From Pseudomonas yangonensis (lineage in GTDB: Bacteria; Pseudomonadota; Gammaproteobacteria; Pseudomonadales; Pseudomonadaceae): a stretch of DNA of 64,000 nucleotides. Shown in pieces: positions 63,017 to 64,000 of the stretch. The stretch is from assembly GCF_009932725.1 (NCBI RefSeq), contig NZ_BLJU01000005.1, positions 62,001 to 126,000 of the forward strand, in the 5' to 3' direction. The notes below the pieces were generated by a model. That model was not told the DNA's origin. It did not search any database and was given only the letters and a program-made list of their open reading frames with translations. Position numbers and translations under genes: made by a program. How positions within the stretch are numbered: the stretch's first letter is position 1; every line of letters begins with the position of its first letter.

Positions 63017-64000
63017 ATGATCCGCGAAGCCTTCTCGTTGCGGTACTGCAGGGCATCCAGCCCCAGCGGCGCCTCATCGGCCTGGCGGCGCGCGGCGAGA
63101 ATCACCTCATGGTGCGCCGACTTGCTGCACACCGGGTCGGCGTTGCTGGCATCGCCGGTGAGCATGAAGGCCTGGCAGCGACAGCCGCCGAAATCCTTGT
63201 GCTTTTCATCGCAGCTGCGGCAGGGCTCGGGCATCCAGTCGTCGCCGCGGAAGCGGTTGAAACCGAAGGAATGCCGCCAGATATGTTCGACGCTGTGCTC
63301 GCGCACATTGGGAAACTGCACCGGCAGCTGCCGCGCGCTGTGACAGGGCAGCGCGGTGCCGTCCGGGGTGATGTCGAGAAACAGATTGCCCCAGCCGTTC
63401 ATGCAGGCCTTGGGCCGCTCCTCGTAATAGTCCGGGGTGACGAATATCAGCTTGCACGGGTGATTTTCGGCCGCCAGCTTGTCGCGCCACTGGTTGGTGA
63501 TGCGCTCGGCGCGCTCCAGTTGCGCGCGAGTCGGCAGCAGCCCCGCGCGGTTGAGTTCCGCCCAGCCGTAGAACTGGCAGGTGGCAAGCTCGACGAAATC
63601 CGCCTCCAGCTCCAGGCACAGCTCGATGATGCGCTCGATATTGTCGATGTTGTGCCGGTGGGTGACGAAGTTGAGCACCATCGGGTAGCCGTGGGCCTTG
63701 ACCGCGCGGGCCATGGCCAGCTTCTGCGCGAAGGCCTTCTTCGAGCCGGCCAGCAGGTTGTTCACCTCCTCGTCGGCGGCCTGGAAGCTGATCTGGATAT
63801 GATCGAGCCCGGCGTCGGCGAATTCGGCAATACGTGCTTCGGTCAGGCCAATACCGGAGGTGATCAGGTTGGTGTAGTAGCCCAGGCCGCGCGCCGCCGC
63901 GATCAGCTCGGCCAGATCCTGACGCACCAGCGGTTCGCCGCCGGAAAAGCCCAGCTGCGCGGCGCCCAGCTCACGGGCCTGGCGAAACACCTCGATCCAC
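63004..64000 (-). CDS. pqqE: PQQ biosynthesis radical-SAM protein (N-terminus outside window)
   Basis: The open frame runs off the right edge, so the CxxxCxxC radical-SAM cluster itself is not visible. Seen are [16 protein letters not shown] (SAM-binding GGE motif), [20 protein letters not shown], and the C-terminal SPASM cysteines ([41 protein letters not shown]; shown in part). PqqE links Glu and Tyr side chains in PqqA. Its stop codon overlaps the peptidase gene start. Confidence 0.95.
   Translation of the reverse strand, partial: WIEVFRQARELGAAQLGFSGGEPLVRQDLAELIAAARGLGYYTNLITSGIGLTEARIAEFADAGLDHIQISFQAADEEVNNLLAGSKKAFAQKLAMARAVKAHGYPMVLNFVTHRHNIDNIERIIELCLELEADFVELATCQFYGWAELNRAGLLPTRAQLERAERITNQWRDKLAAENHPCKLIFVTPDYYEERPKACMNGWGNLFLDITPDGTALPCHSARQLPVQFPNVREHSVEHIWRHSFGFNRFRGDDWMPEPCRSCDEKHKDFGGCRCQAFMLTGDASNADPVCSKSAHHEVILAARRQADEAPLGLDALQYRNEKASRIICKA

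Overview
The window is a Pseudomonas chromosome segment (the gene content and order suggest a lineage outside P. aeruginosa, perhaps near P. mendocina/oleovorans; this is an inference) carrying a genomic island of about 41.5 kb. The core identity is clear from the run thrS-infC-rpmI-rplT-pheS-pheT-ihfA-merR-tRNA-Pro on the right, the PA2778/PA2779-like pair, and the ercS-ercA-pqqH-pqqE cluster of the ethanol-oxidation/PQQ regulon.

Layout. 1-5207 is ordinary chromosome: an aldehyde dehydrogenase (cut by the window edge), a DUF2218 protein, an HxlR regulator divergent from a two-gene NAD(P)-binding/SnoaL-like unit, and an APC permease. 5518-5788 holds a broken integrase C-terminus, left by an earlier element at the same site. 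5832-5929 and 47388-47484 are near-identical direct repeats of the tRNA-Pro(GGG) 3' half plus its terminator (attL/attR). They bound the island, whose tyrosine integrase (6117-7511) sits just inside the left end. Matching tandem GTGGCACAAAA motifs lie inside both ends and look like integrase arm sites.

Inside the island, left to right: (a) a MITE-like element; (b) a SIR2 plus P-loop NTPase protein; (c) a YkgJ-like/TIGR04141 (DUF6119) pair; (d) a cytosine-methyltransferase/McrB-like AAA/DUF2357 nuclease/Vsr operon led by a ribbon-helix-helix protein and flanked by a divergent DUF3883 protein; (e) relic sequence, then an XRE-ImmA/IrrE regulator with a partner of unknown function; (f) a recombination and maintenance module (zinc-ribbon/glycine-zipper protein, DUF932, YqaJ nuclease, Gp3-like protein, XRE regulator, lipoprotein, RadC, AlpA, inovirus-Gp2-like protein, DUF3987 protein); (g) a decayed umuDC locus; (h) a two-armed helicase/phospholipase-D locus.

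Part (h) is the most interesting. A leftward operon encodes DUF6361, a PLD-family protein and an SNF2-like helicase. A rightward operon encodes a Upf1/Dna2-like SF1 helicase, an unrecognised protein, a two-HKD PLD protein and, last, a sigma-54 activator with a CARF/RtcR-like N-terminal region and an intact GAFTGA motif. The intergenic region contains a textbook sigma-54 promoter with a palindromic upstream activator site and a perfect IHF consensus between them, reading into the helicase operon. The simplest model is a defence system that is induced by a small-molecule or RNA signal and amplifies its own expression. That model is inference; the motifs and gene order are seen directly.

Right of the tRNA the chromosome resumes with housekeeping translation genes, tRNA-Val(GAC), a PuuB/PauB-like oxidase, a cysteine-peptidase pair, and the erc/pqq cluster, in which pqqH carries a REP-pair element inside its reading frame.
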